Source: Bacillota bacterium
GTDB taxonomy: Bacteria > Bacillota > Clostridia > Clostridiales > Clostridiaceae
Assembly (NCBI GenBank): GCA_021781745.1
Contig: JAJXWH010000024.1
Coordinates: 1 to 64,000, forward strand
Direction of reading: 5' to 3'
Length of the DNA: 64,000 nt
Shown here: piece by piece, positions 55,303-64,000 of the stretch
How positions within the stretch are numbered: the first letter of the stretch is position 1
Layout of the letters: each line of letters opens with the position of its first letter
The notes under the pieces: model-generated
Database searches by the model: none
What the model saw: the letters and a program-made list of their open reading frames with translations, nothing else
What the model was told of the DNA's origin: nothing
Translations under genes and position numbers: made by a program

Positions 55303-55374
55303 GAAAAAAAGAATACCTCCATGCATTATAAACATAAAAGTTTATATTAATGCATAAGTGTATCCTCTTGTATT
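55303..55374 (-). terminator. Terminator of prfC
   Basis: Minus-strand GGATAC...ATGCATTAATATAAAC pairs with GTTTATAATGCAT...GTATTC, followed by TTTTTTTC. Confidence 0.8.
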
Positions 55375-55389
55375 TAAATTTATTAACTT

Positions 55390-56985
55390 TTATTCTTCAC
55401 TCTTTCCAACACCAGATAAAATTAATCCTTTATTATGATCTAGTGCCCAGCTTATACCCCAATCGTTTTGGAATATAAGTAAATTTCTATCTTTAAAATC
55501 TTTAACCTTCTTAGTATCTGACGTTAGATTTAATGAATCCATATCAACATCTTTATTTTCTATCCATCTTACATACCTATAGGATAGTCTATCCATTTTG
55601 ATATCAACATTATATTCACTATTTAATCTATATTCTAGAACTTCAAATTGAAGTACACCAACAACTCCAACTATTATTTCTTCCATTCCAATATGAGTTT
55701 CCTTAAATACTTGGATTGCCCCTTCTTGTGCTATTTGAGTAACACCTTTGATAAATTGTTTTCTCTTCATTGTGTCTACTGGTCTTACTCTTGCAAAATG
55801 TTCTGGTGCAAAAGTCGGAATTCCTTCAAACTTAAATTTCTTTGATGCTGTACATAAAGTATCTCCAATTGAAAATATACCTGGATCAAATACACCAATT
55901 ATATCTCCTGCATATGCCTCTTCAACTATTTCCCTATCTTGAGCCATAAATTGTTGCGGCTGAGCTAATTTAATTTTCTTTTCACCTTGGACATGGAATA
56001 CATCTTCGCCCTTATTAAATTTACCTGAACAAATCCTCATGAACGCAATTCTATCCCTATGGGCCTTATTCATATTTGCTTGTATCTTAAATACGAAAGC
56101 AGAGAATTTATCTTCAAACGGATCAATAGCTCCAACTGTAGAATTTCTTGCAAGCGGTGATGTAGTCATTTCTAAGAAATGTTCCAAAAATGGTTCCACA
56201 CCGAAGTTTGTTAAAGCTGATCCAAAAAATACTGGAGTCAATTCCCCTTTTCTTACAGCATCTAAATCCAAATCATCTCCAGCAATATCTAAAAGTTCAA
56301 TGTCCTCCATTAACTTGTCATGTAATGCATCCCCTAAAATTTCTCTAAATTTAGGATCATCTACTGAACCTTCTATAGCCTCAACTTCATTTTGACCATG
56401 ATTCCCACCATTAAAAGCTATAATTCTATTATTACCTCTTTCATATACACCCTTAAATTCCTTACCTGAACCAATTGGCCAATTCATTGGGTAAGTTTTA
56501 ATTCCAAGTTCATTTTCAATATCCTCAAGTAATTGAAATGGATCTTTGGCTTCTCTATCCATTTTGTTTATAAACGTGAAAATAGGCATTTCCCTTAAAG
56601 ATGCAACATGAAATAACTTTCTCGTTTGATCCTCTATACCTTTAGCTGCATCCACAACCATAACTGCTGAATCTGCTGCCATAAGAGTTCTATATGTATC
56701 TTCAGAGAAGTCTTGGTGACCTGGAGTATCTAATATGTTAATACAATGATCATTATAGTTAAATTGCATAACTGAAGAAGTAACAGAGATACCTCTTTGC
56801 TTTTCAATTTCCATCCAGTCAGAAACTGCATGTTTTGAAGCCTTTCTTGCCTTAACAGAACCGGCAAGCCTTATAGCTCCTCCATAAAGTAACAGTTTTT
56901 CGGTAAGTGTTGTTTTACCTGCATCAGGGTGAGATATAATTGCAAAGGTTCTTCTCTTTTCAATTTCTTTTATATAATCAGCCAA
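55390..56985 (-). CDS. prfC: Peptide chain release factor 3 (RF3)
   Basis: This 531-aa GTPase recycles RF1/RF2 from the ribosome after peptide release. Visible G motifs are SHPDAGKTTLTEK (P-loop), RGISVTSSV (switch I region), DTPGHQDF (G3) and NKMDREA (G4), followed by the RF3-specific domains II and III (GDIIGVFDPG, VGVLQFEVLEYRLNSEYN). Length is normal. The start is TTG with AGGAGGG eight bases upstream. It is monocistronic and has no functional link to its surface-protein neighbours. Confidence 0.97.
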   Translation of the reverse strand: MADYIKEIEKRRTFAIISHPDAGKTTLTEKLLLYGGAIRLAGSVKARKASKHAVSDWMEIEKQRGISVTSSVMQFNYNDHCINILDTPGHQDFSEDTYRTLMAADSAVMVVDAAKGIEDQTRKLFHVASLREMPIFTFINKMDREAKDPFQLLEDIENELGIKTYPMNWPIGSGKEFKGVYERGNNRIIAFNGGNHGQNEVEAIEGSVDDPKFREILGDALHDKLMEDIELLDIAGDDLDLDAVRKGELTPVFFGSALTNFGVEPFLEHFLEMTTSPLARNSTVGAIDPFEDKFSAFVFKIQANMNKAHRDRIAFMRICSGKFNKGEDVFHVQGEKKIKLAQPQQFMAQDREIVEEAYAGDIIGVFDPGIFSIGDTLCTASKKFKFEGIPTFAPEHFARVRPVDTMKRKQFIKGVTQIAQEGAIQVFKETHIGMEEIIVGVVGVLQFEVLEYRLNSEYNVDIKMDRLSYRYVRWIENKDVDMDSLNLTSDTKKVKDFKDRNLLIFQNDWGISWALDHNKGLILSGVGKSEE

Positions 56986-57284
56986 ATCTAAGCCCTCCTA
57001 TTAAACTATCAACTAGTGTTTACTATGGATAATTAAGTAATGCTTATTTTTATACTTGTAACTTTTTAATTGATTAATTTTTCTATCATCAATTATGCTT
57101 ATGCATTTCCCTAACCATTATAAACCCTTCATTATTAACTAAATTATTATATCACATCCCATATGTTATGTATACTGAATATACATTAGATACAACTGTA
57201 TAAACAAAACGCTTTCCAAATTAATTTGTACTAATAATCAACGATACTAACACATTTGTCAACTGAAATACTTAAATTATTTTT

Positions 57285-58163
57285 TCACCCATAAGACTTA
57301 TCTTTTGATAATTTTTCTTTTAAAATATTTAATACCTCAACTTCATTTGTAATAATACCATCCGCACCAGCCTCTATTACTCTCTTCATATCATCAATAT
57401 CGTTAACTGTATAAGTATTTACTAGTATTCCTCCTTCTTTTATTTCTTTCATGTACTCTTTATTTGTTATACTTGTAAAATAAGGATGGTAACATTCTAC
57501 TGAAATAGCTTTTAAATATTGGGGAACATTGACAAGTGTTGTTTCAGTTAAAGCTCCTAACATTATTTTTTTGCTACCTTCAATTTTTCTTATTTCAGCT
57601 AAACTTAAGTGATTAAAACTTGATATTATAATCCGCTCTCTTAAATTAAACTCATCAATCATCTCTAAAACCTTTTTTTCTAAACCTTTATACTCAACTA
57701 TACTATTCTTTAATTCTAAATTTAATATTTTCAAATCAGATTTAGAGATAAGTTCTAATAGTTCCCTTAATGTTGGTATTTCTTCACCTAATTTTTTTTC
57801 AAAATATTCAACTTCTTCAACTCTATATTCCCCTATTTGGGAATTATAAATCTGCCTTTTCTCCTTTAACTTTAAATATTCCGCCTCCTGCAATGCTCTA
57901 TCCTTTAACGCTTGAACTCTTGGAGTACTCCTGGTTCTGAAAATCTTAAGTTCATCTAAAGTATAATCTTTAACTAGACCATGTCCATTAGTAGTTCTAT
58001 CTAAAGTTTCATCATGAATAATTACAGGTATACCATCCTCTGTAAGCTGAACATCTGTTTCTATACCATCTGCATTATATTCAATTGCTTTCTTAAAAGC
58101 TAACATTGTATTTTCATCAAATTTCCCACTATAACCTCTATGTGCAATATTTAATATTTCCAA
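57285..58163 (-). CDS. Cytoplasmic glycerophosphodiester phosphodiesterase
   Basis: This 292-aa TIM-barrel GDPD (UgpQ-like) hydrolyses glycerophosphodiesters to glycerol 3-phosphate and an alcohol. Motifs are NIAHRGYSGKFDENTMLAF (catalytic His and the metal-ligand Glu), DGIETDVQLTEDGIPVIIHDETLDRTTNG (second catalytic His) and LNLELK. A helical insertion (about 75-115) extends the usual core. I choose the TTG at 58161-58163 because GGAGAG lies seven bases upstream and HRG then falls at the normal place; upstream ATGs lack proper spacing. With glycerophosphocholine as substrate it would free choline for the lic enzymes, but that is inference. Confidence 0.88.
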   Translation of the reverse strand: MEILNIAHRGYSGKFDENTMLAFKKAIEYNADGIETDVQLTEDGIPVIIHDETLDRTTNGHGLVKDYTLDELKIFRTRSTPRVQALKDRALQEAEYLKLKEKRQIYNSQIGEYRVEEVEYFEKKLGEEIPTLRELLELISKSDLKILNLELKNSIVEYKGLEKKVLEMIDEFNLRERIIISSFNHLSLAEIRKIEGSKKIMLGALTETTLVNVPQYLKAISVECYHPYFTSITNKEYMKEIKEGGILVNTYTVNDIDDMKRVIEAGADGIITNEVEVLNILKEKLSKDKSYG

Positions 58164-58237
58164 ATTACTTCTCTCCTCACTCATTGTACTCAACATTCCC
58201 TTATATTGTATTAAATATACTTCAATTTACATATTTA

Positions 58238-58284
58238 AATACCTATTAAGTATAATTATTTATTTATAATACTTAATAGGTATT
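58238..58284 (-). terminator. Terminator-like 16-bp inverted repeat after the InlB/Big_2 protein gene
   Basis: AATACCTATTAAGTAT and its exact complement flank a 15-base spacer, 23 bases beyond the stop. It has no clear U-run, so termination strength is uncertain. Confidence 0.5.
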
Positions 58285-58306
58285 CTCATAATTTTACTAT
58301 TTATGA

Positions 58307-59356
58307 TTAGTTTATTGTTATTTCTTCACTTCCAATTATGCCTGATCCGTCAGTTGCAGTTGCATTTACAATAACTTTTCCACTTGATACTGCAGTTAAT
58401 TTGCCAGTAGAACTTATTGTAGCTGTTCCTGTTTCATTTGTAACTGACCAAGTTACCGCCTGATTAGTCGCATCACTTGGTAACACTGTATCTGTCATTT
58501 GCAGAGTTTTTCCTTTATCTACCGCAGTTAAACCTGATGTATTTGAAAGTGTAATAGATGTAACCTTTGTAGTATCAGTGGTAGTAGTACTACTTGAACT
58601 AGTATTTTCTTCCCATTGCGCATAAAGAGTCATATCTTCCTTTACATTTATTCTATCATCATATTCATAACTTGTACCATCGCCATCGCTTTTCGTATTC
58701 CATTCTACAAAAGTATAGCCGCTCTTAGACGGTTTATATAAAGTAATTACTGTACCTTCATCAACTGTTTTTGTACCAAGTAATTCTTCATCTGACTCAT
58801 CAGCATCCGGATCTTTAAATTTAACTTTATATTGTTTTACCTGCTTTGAACCATCTGATGGAATATCGCTTGACATGGTCGCATTTTCATTTATTATTTG
58901 ACTTGGAATATATGGAATTGCACTATTTCCATTATAATCAAATCCTTTAGAAGGCATCAAAGAATCACTGCCTGTATAAGTGCCATTATCATTAAAATTA
59001 TACACTTTATCACCAATGATGCAATCACCTTTTTGCATCGCTCCACTTTCTGAAAACAAATAAATCTTTCCTTCTATTTGAATTACTCCAGTTTGCATAG
59101 CCCCGCTTAAATCTGCATAATACCATTCACCACTATCATAAATCCATCCTGTTCTCATTAGTCCTGAAGAATCGAAAAAATACCATATACCATTTATCTG
59201 TCTCCAACCTGTAGCATAGCTATATCCTTCAGTATAACTCCAGCTGCCATCATAATTCTGAATCCAGGCAGCTGAAACTCCTATAGGAATTAGTGCAATC
59301 AATGTTGAAGCCGCAAGACTTAATGCAACTAACTTCTTTATAAGTTTATGCTTCAT
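58307..59356 (-). CDS. Exported choline-binding protein with InlB-type repeat and Big_2 domain
   Basis: This 349-aa exported protein has a signal peptide (LIKKLVALSLAASTLIALIP...VSA). About five choline-binding repeats follow (about 30-135: YATGWRQINGIWYFFDSSGLM and similar). Next come a Listeria-Bacteroides (Flg_new/InlB B) repeat (about 175-250: YTFVEWNTKSDGDGTSYEY...MTLYAQW) and a bacterial Ig-like Big_2 domain (about 265-349, TSITLSNTSGLTAVDKGKTLQM). It should sit on wall choline and expose the beta domains. It is a close paralog of the next gene (59449-60525), with the same domain order. Confidence 0.88.
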   Translation of the reverse strand: MKHKLIKKLVALSLAASTLIALIPIGVSAAWIQNYDGSWSYTEGYSYATGWRQINGIWYFFDSSGLMRTGWIYDSGEWYYADLSGAMQTGVIQIEGKIYLFSESGAMQKGDCIIGDKVYNFNDNGTYTGSDSLMPSKGFDYNGNSAIPYIPSQIINENATMSSDIPSDGSKQVKQYKVKFKDPDADESDEELLGTKTVDEGTVITLYKPSKSGYTFVEWNTKSDGDGTSYEYDDRINVKEDMTLYAQWEENTSSSSTTTTDTTKVTSITLSNTSGLTAVDKGKTLQMTDTVLPSDATNQAVTWSVTNETGTATISSTGKLTAVSSGKVIVNATATDGSGIIGSEEITIN

Positions 59357-59448
59357 TATTATTCCTCCTCAACTTGCTTATTTTATTATCCAAATTACAA
59401 ATTGCAATTTAACTAATTTCTTTTGTTTTTATAATATACAGTTTATCA

Positions 59449-60525
59449 TTAGCTTACAGTTACATTTGCCGTTCCACATACACCAGACCCATCAGCTGCT
59501 GTTGCTTTTACTATAACTGTTCCACTTGAAACTCCCGTTAACACTCCACTGCTATTAATTGTAGCTGTTCCTGTACCATTAGTGACAGACCATGTAACAG
59601 TTTTATCTGTAGCAGTACTTGGAGAAATTATTGCTGTCATTTGAATCGTTTGGTTTACAGCAACGCTTGAATTACCTGTTATGGTAATTCCATTAACATA
59701 TGTGTCTTTACTCCATTGGGCATATAGTATAATATCCCCTTTTATTTTAATACTATCTCCGGAATCATAACTCGTTCCTGATCCATCACTTTTAGTATTC
59801 CAGCTTGAAAAAGTATATCCATCTTTTGTTGGTTCATATAAATCAATTGTTCTACCATATTTAACTGTCTTTGTTTTAATATCTCCTCCATTAGTATCTT
59901 TATATTCAACTTTAAATGTTCTTCCTTCATTAGGGTCATCATTTGATTCACTCTGATCTTCAATAACTTCATTAAATTTTGAAATAGTTGGTGAAACAAT
60001 TGTATTGTCAGTATTTTTTAAGACTTGAATACATTTCCCAAAATCATCAAATTCCTTACTAGGTGTTGGTACTCTACTTCCAACAACTTCTCCATCTAAA
60101 TCGATAGTATAAAATTCTCCATCAATAACTGCATTGCTGTTTTTCATAATCCCGTTATCATCAAGAATGTATATCTTTCCAGATACTTCTATAACACCTG
60201 TTTGCATTACACCACTTGAATCAGCATAATACCAATTTCTATTGTAATTAATCCATCCACTTTGTAATGCTCCATTGTTTTGTAAAAAATACCATGAATC
60301 TCCCGCCTTAATCCATCCTGTTTGCATTTTCCCATTTTCATCAAAATAATATAACTGTCCATCTATTCTTTTCCAGCCAGTCATTTTCTCATTATCCTGC
60401 ATATAATACCAATTCCCTTGATAATCATTTGCCCATTCAGCTGAAGCTTTAACAGGTATCAGTATGCATAGTGTTGTCAAAACAAAAATGCCAGTGATTA
60501 TTTTATTTATAAATTTACATTTCAT
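59449..60525 (-). CDS. Exported choline-binding protein with InlB-type repeat and Big_2 domain (paralog)
   Basis: This 358-aa paralog of the neighbouring gene has a signal peptide (IITGIFVLTTLCILIPVKASA), about five choline-binding repeats (about 30-135: MTGWKRIDGQLYYFDENGKM, MQTGWIKAGDSWYFL), one Flg_new/InlB repeat (about 200-272: YTFSSWNTKSDGSGTSYDS...IILYAQW), and a Big_2 domain (about 275-358). Adjacent position and shared layout point to tandem duplication. I start at the ATG at 60523-60525 behind AGGGGGAAG; a TTG directly before it is also in frame. Function unknown; probably adhesive or structural. Confidence 0.87.
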   Translation of the reverse strand: MKCKFINKIITGIFVLTTLCILIPVKASAEWANDYQGNWYYMQDNEKMTGWKRIDGQLYYFDENGKMQTGWIKAGDSWYFLQNNGALQSGWINYNRNWYYADSSGVMQTGVIEVSGKIYILDDNGIMKNSNAVIDGEFYTIDLDGEVVGSRVPTPSKEFDDFGKCIQVLKNTDNTIVSPTISKFNEVIEDQSESNDDPNEGRTFKVEYKDTNGGDIKTKTVKYGRTIDLYEPTKDGYTFSSWNTKSDGSGTSYDSGDSIKIKGDIILYAQWSKDTYVNGITITGNSSVAVNQTIQMTAIISPSTATDKTVTWSVTNGTGTATINSSGVLTGVSSGTVIVKATAADGSGVCGTANVTVS

Positions 60526-60668
60526 CAAAAACTTCCCCCTATGTAAATTTTCTCTAATTACAATTCATTTTAAATATATTATCGTAATATTTTTAGGTAA
60601 CTATATAGCTATAATACCATATTATCCTAAAATAAATACTTAATATAACATTAAAAGTAGTAAATTTA

Positions 60669-60708
60669 AATAATCCCCTGCATCTATATATTTATGCAGG
60701 AGATTATT
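60669..60708 (-). terminator. Terminator of the 698-aa choline-binding protein gene
   Basis: Minus-strand AATAATCTCCTGCAT pairs with ATGCAGGGGATTATT (one mismatch), 33 bases past the stop, followed by a T-rich stretch. Confidence 0.75.
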
Positions 60709-60740
60709 CAAATTAAACATTTTACTTTATTAGATTAATT

Positions 60741-62837
60741 TTATTCACTTAAAGTTCCATCCGCATTAAAAACGTATTTTACTCCATCTATATATCTTGA
60801 ACCCGTTACCATTACTCCATTAATACTAAAATAATATTTTTTACCATCAATAGTAGCCCATTCATTTTTCTTCATTATACCTGTAATATCATCCAGGTAA
60901 CACCAGCCATCATTTGAATCTACCCAACCGATTTTCATTGATCCATCGTCATTTGCACAATACCAATTCCCATCTGCTCTAAACCATCCTGTTTGCATTT
61001 CACCTGATGGATCTTTAAAGTAATACCATTTATCATTTAGTTGAAGCCAATTATTAGCAGCTTGTCCATTATCTTTTAAATAGTACCACTTTCCATTAGA
61101 CCACTTCCAAACCGAAGTTTCCATAGCACCATTATTACCAAAATAATACCAATAATCTTCAATTTTAAGCCAATCTCTAGTCATTTTGCCGTCAGATTTT
61201 AAATAATATGATTTGCCTCCATCATTAACCCATTCCATTTTCTTAACTGCTCCATCTTCTCCAACAAAATACCAATCCTCTCCATCCTGAATCCATTGGT
61301 TAAGTAATTCATAACCTTTCTTCTTATCAAAGTAACACTTCTTACCATCAACTATTTGCCAACCAGTTTCCATTGCGCCGTCAATTCTATTAAAATAATA
61401 AGTTTTTCCATTAATTGTTTGAACACCCTTTAAACTTACACCATCTTTATCATAATAATATCTATATCCGTCCTTCTTTCCCCAACCCGGGTCATTGTTA
61501 AATCTATCAAAAACCTTATCCCAAGCATCGTTAACATCATTATTCTTATCCTCAAGTGCATCTGTCAAATCATTCAATGCATCACTAACATTATTAAGTG
61601 CACCAGTAACATTATTAACAGCTGTACCTAATCCACTACTATCTATTGCATCATCAATTACAGAACCTGTATTCGGAATCATTGTATATGTTCCAGTTTT
61701 TATCATTCCTTTTAAGGTATCTCCAACAGTGCTTAAGTTCAAACTATCAATAACACTATCCAGCATGGACTTTTCATAAGCTTCAACAGGCAATGCGTAT
61801 TCGTAATCCTTATTTTTTGAATCACTAGTAGTAAGGGATATACTCAATACTGTCGTACTTATGCCTTGGGAACTTAAATTTATACTGGATGTAGCCCCTT
61901 TTAAGTTAGTTACACCTGAAAAATCTACCACATTTAATATATCTTTTGAAGTGGAACCTTTAGCACCTGCGCTTAATTGAAGCATATTATAGACTGGATT
62001 ATTTATCGCATAAACCTTATTACCAGTATAATCCATAATATTTATGTTAAGACCATCACAAATAATATTAATGCCAGATGCATTTAAATCCATTACCTTA
62101 TCATAAGCAGAATTACCCGTTAGAGGTAAAGATGGCACTAATGCTAAACTACTATATATAGCATCTTTTTCAATTCCATTATAAGTGTCCACCGGATTCA
62201 ATGCTAATCCTAAAGTTCCTCCTGCAGCAAATCCCTGCGCAACTGTGTTCCCTCCACTTATTACAGTGTATTTATATACTGGTATATCTTTAGCTTCTGT
62301 CTTAATTAATGTCACAAGTTCTGCATCTGATAAGCTTCCTATAGATGACAACTCGCTCAGCACCCCTTCAGCTGATAGCTTTAACTGTGTTCCTTTAGCT
62401 ATTAATTCCTGTGAGCCTACACTTTGTCCATAGACAATCAGCTGACTTCCACCAGTCTCTACTGCTGTTACTCCTCCTTTTATTTGAGACATATTATTTC
62501 TTAATATTGTAGCAATATTTTCGGCTGCTGAGTCATCTAACGTATACGAAAGTGTTCCGCAATTCTCAAATTGGGAAACAGTAGCATTTGTGCTAACATT
62601 GCTATATATTGCATTTAGCTTAGCAGGTATCATTGCTTCCTCTACAGTTTCCAGCGTTGCTTCTTCATTCGAACTAGCTAGCGTCACGTTATTTGTACTT
62701 GTATCTAAATTAATTTGAGAATTATTATCATTAGTTGCTGCATTTGCTATTACACTAGGTATTCCTCTAGGTGTAATTACATTAACACTTATGATAGTAA
62801 GTATTAACGCTAGTATTTTTTTAATTTTTCTCACCAT
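60741..62837 (-). CDS. Exported choline-binding protein with uncharacterised N-terminal domain
   Basis: This 698-aa exported protein has a signal peptide (IKKILALILTIISVNVITPRG). A region of about 390 residues with no family I recognise follows (about 30-420, rich in Ser, Thr, Asn, Leu; segments such as LSYTLDDSAAENIATILRNN and NIICDGLNINIMDYTGNKVY), then a helical linker (VNNVTGALNNVSDALNDLTD) and eleven or so choline-binding repeats (about 450-698). I start at MVRKIKK with GGAGGCGATTTAT upstream. The N-terminal domain is a candidate new wall-anchored module. Confidence 0.82.
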   Translation of the reverse strand: MVRKIKKILALILTIISVNVITPRGIPSVIANAATNDNNSQINLDTSTNNVTLASSNEEATLETVEEAMIPAKLNAIYSNVSTNATVSQFENCGTLSYTLDDSAAENIATILRNNMSQIKGGVTAVETGGSQLIVYGQSVGSQELIAKGTQLKLSAEGVLSELSSIGSLSDAELVTLIKTEAKDIPVYKYTVISGGNTVAQGFAAGGTLGLALNPVDTYNGIEKDAIYSSLALVPSLPLTGNSAYDKVMDLNASGINIICDGLNINIMDYTGNKVYAINNPVYNMLQLSAGAKGSTSKDILNVVDFSGVTNLKGATSSINLSSQGISTTVLSISLTTSDSKNKDYEYALPVEAYEKSMLDSVIDSLNLSTVGDTLKGMIKTGTYTMIPNTGSVIDDAIDSSGLGTAVNNVTGALNNVSDALNDLTDALEDKNNDVNDAWDKVFDRFNNDPGWGKKDGYRYYYDKDGVSLKGVQTINGKTYYFNRIDGAMETGWQIVDGKKCYFDKKKGYELLNQWIQDGEDWYFVGEDGAVKKMEWVNDGGKSYYLKSDGKMTRDWLKIEDYWYYFGNNGAMETSVWKWSNGKWYYLKDNGQAANNWLQLNDKWYYFKDPSGEMQTGWFRADGNWYCANDDGSMKIGWVDSNDGWCYLDDITGIMKKNEWATIDGKKYYFSINGVMVTGSRYIDGVKYVFNADGTLSE

Positions 62838-62920
62838 ATAAATCGCCTCCATAATATCTACTCTTAGTATACCATTTTTGTACTGCTCAGTACAAATACT
62901 TTAATAAAATTAATACTATC

Positions 62921-64000
62921 TTAACAAAAGTTTTCCTCTTCAAGTAATGTAATAAATTCTTTTACAAGAAATGGATCAAATTGAGTTCCTGAGCATCTTT
63001 TAAGTTCTTCAATAATATACTCCTTATCGAAAGATTCCTTATAAATTCTTTTATGAGACATTACGTCAAAAGAATCTACTATATTTATAATTCTTGATAA
63101 TAATGGTATTTCTTCTCCCTTAAGCTTGTTTGGATAACCTGTTCCGTCATATCTTTCATGATGAGCTAATATATTATTTGCAATGTGAGCTAATTCTGGT
63201 GTCGAAGTTGCAATTCTATACCCAATGTCAGAATGTGTTTTCATTATAGCCCATTCCGCATCAGTAAGCTTGGATGGTTTCATAAGAATATGCTCAGGTA
63301 TCCCTATCTTTCCAATATCATGAAGTGAAGATAATAATTCTAACTCATCTAACTTTTCTTTTGGAAGTCCTATTCTCTTTCCTAATTTAACACTTAAATT
63401 TTTAATTCTTATAGTATGTTCTTCTGTCTCGCTATCTTTTTCATGTAAGGTTCTCAAAAGTGAATTTATCGCAGCACTTCTGGCGCTTTTTTCCTGCATA
63501 AGTTTATTCCTATACATTCTCTTTTCCGCTAAACTCATAACATATTCGGTACCTAAATTATCCTCATAAGATCCTGCATATCCCCAAGCAATACTTATTT
63601 TAAAATGAAATTCTGTTTCGCTTTCACATTTTTCCTTTATCCTATCTATTAAATCATTCACATAAGCTCTTGTCTTATTTTTAGTCAATATTACAAATTC
63701 ATCTCCACCCCATCTGGAAATCACATCATCAATATCACAATTTTCATTAAGAATTTTGGCTACTAGGCAGAGCAATTTATCACCTTCTACGTGTCCCAAG
63801 GCATCATTTGTAAGTTTTAATCCATTAAGATCTCCCATTAAAATGAAATAACTATTTTCACTACTTTCATCTAGTTCCTTAAACATTTTTTCCATATATG
63901 CCCTATTTCTTAAATTTGTTAGCTTATCTGAATAGCTTAAAAACAATATTTCCTTATGAGCATGATTAAGCTCAGAGAGCATTTTATTAACTTCATTTCC
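62921..64000 (-). CDS. GGDEF / HD-GYP c-di-GMP protein (partial, N-terminus outside window)
   Basis: The frame stays open to the window edge (six codons before the first ATG at 63982), so the gene is probably longer, with a sensor domain outside. Visible are a GGDEF domain (SYSDKLTNLRNRAYMEK...SRWGGDEFVILTKN, about the first 170 residues) and an HD-GYP domain (HTIRIKNLSVKLGKRIGL, LHDIGKIGIPEHIL, ILAHHERYDGTGYPNKLKG). The first could make and the second degrade c-di-GMP; HD-GYP motifs are complete. It ends 84 bases upstream of the neighbouring CW-protein gene. Confidence 0.92.
   Translation of the reverse strand, partial: GNEVNKMLSELNHAHKEILFLSYSDKLTNLRNRAYMEKMFKELDESSENSYFILMGDLNGLKLTNDALGHVEGDKLLCLVAKILNENCDIDDVISRWGGDEFVILTKNKTRAYVNDLIDRIKEKCESETEFHFKISIAWGYAGSYEDNLGTEYVMSLAEKRMYRNKLMQEKSARSAAINSLLRTLHEKDSETEEHTIRIKNLSVKLGKRIGLPKEKLDELELLSSLHDIGKIGIPEHILMKPSKLTDAEWAIMKTHSDIGYRIATSTPELAHIANNILAHHERYDGTGYPNKLKGEEIPLLSRIINIVDSFDVMSHKRIYKESFDKEYIIEELKRCSGTQFDPFLVKEFITLLEEENFC

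Noticed and set aside
59742-59999. 85-codon minus-strand frame overlapping the InlB/Big_2 protein gene
   Set aside because: Same strand but different frame within a clear coding region; Met/Gln/Lys-rich composition is a shift artefact.

Overview
The window is low-GC DNA (about 30% GC by eye) from a solvent-producing type of Clostridium (sensu stricto). The evidence is strong AGGAGG ribosome sites, frequent TTG/GTG starts, a plant-polysaccharide catabolic locus, and many exported proteins with choline-binding (cell-wall-binding, CW) repeats of the kind seen in the C. beijerinckii / C. saccharoperbutylacetonicum / C. acetobutylicum group. The species call is inference. All genes but two are on the minus strand, so operons read from high to low coordinates. 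I see no rRNA, tRNA, CRISPR array or intact insertion sequence.

Region 1 (1-6,240) is a sugar-phosphate operon: LacI-type regulator, TIM-barrel sugar isomerase/epimerase, PfkB kinase, 3-hexulose-6-phosphate synthase (HPS), 6-phospho-3-hexuloisomerase (PHI) and a transaldolase-family enzyme cut by the window edge. An MFS transporter lies upstream. Both transcription units carry the same 20-bp operator sequence just downstream of a TTGACA-N17 promoter; the transporter promoter also carries a perfect CcpA (cre) site. Region 2 (6,240-11,700) holds a HAD phosphatase, an MNT/HEPN toxin-antitoxin pair, two 6-phospho-beta-glucosidases of different families (GH1, GH4), and two copies of a MITE-like intergenic repeat.

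Region 3 (11,700-31,400) is a glucuronoarabinoxylan / aldouronate utilization cluster: GH67 alpha-glucuronidase, three GH43 enzymes, CE1-type esterase, Lpl-type ABC importer, GH8 reducing-end xylosidase, GH39 xylosidase, YesM/YesN-type two-component system and a NodB deacetylase. It holds two gene relics: a carboxylesterase stub and a 28-codon GH39 scrap. The layout implies import of acidic and arabinosylated xylo-oligosaccharides and their cytoplasmic breakdown. A chemoreceptor and a diguanylate cyclase follow (31,400-35,570).

Region 4 (35,800-43,400) is a phosphocholine-decoration (lic-type) region: a DMT permease (LicB candidate), a flippase (TacF-like), LicC cytidylyltransferase, and a striking fusion of a winged-helix DNA-binding domain, a second nucleotidyltransferase domain and a choline kinase (LicA). 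The fusion's promoter and the DMT permease's upstream region share a GTTC-N7-GAAC palindrome. The two plus-strand genes (TetR regulator and a flavodoxin-like protein) sit inside this region.

Region 5 (43,500-62,900) supplies the likely users of wall choline: six exported proteins with choline-binding repeats, including two paralogous glucosaminidase/amidase autolysins, plus a BspA-type leucine-rich-repeat protein, a zinc-ribbon membrane protein, RF3 (prfC), a glycerophosphodiesterase and a small Cys-rich protein. The window ends inside a GGDEF/HD-GYP protein. The best candidates for undescribed biology are the DNA-binding choline kinase fusion with its putative operators, the HPS/PHI operon wired like a sugar catabolic operon, and the covarying intergenic repeat family.
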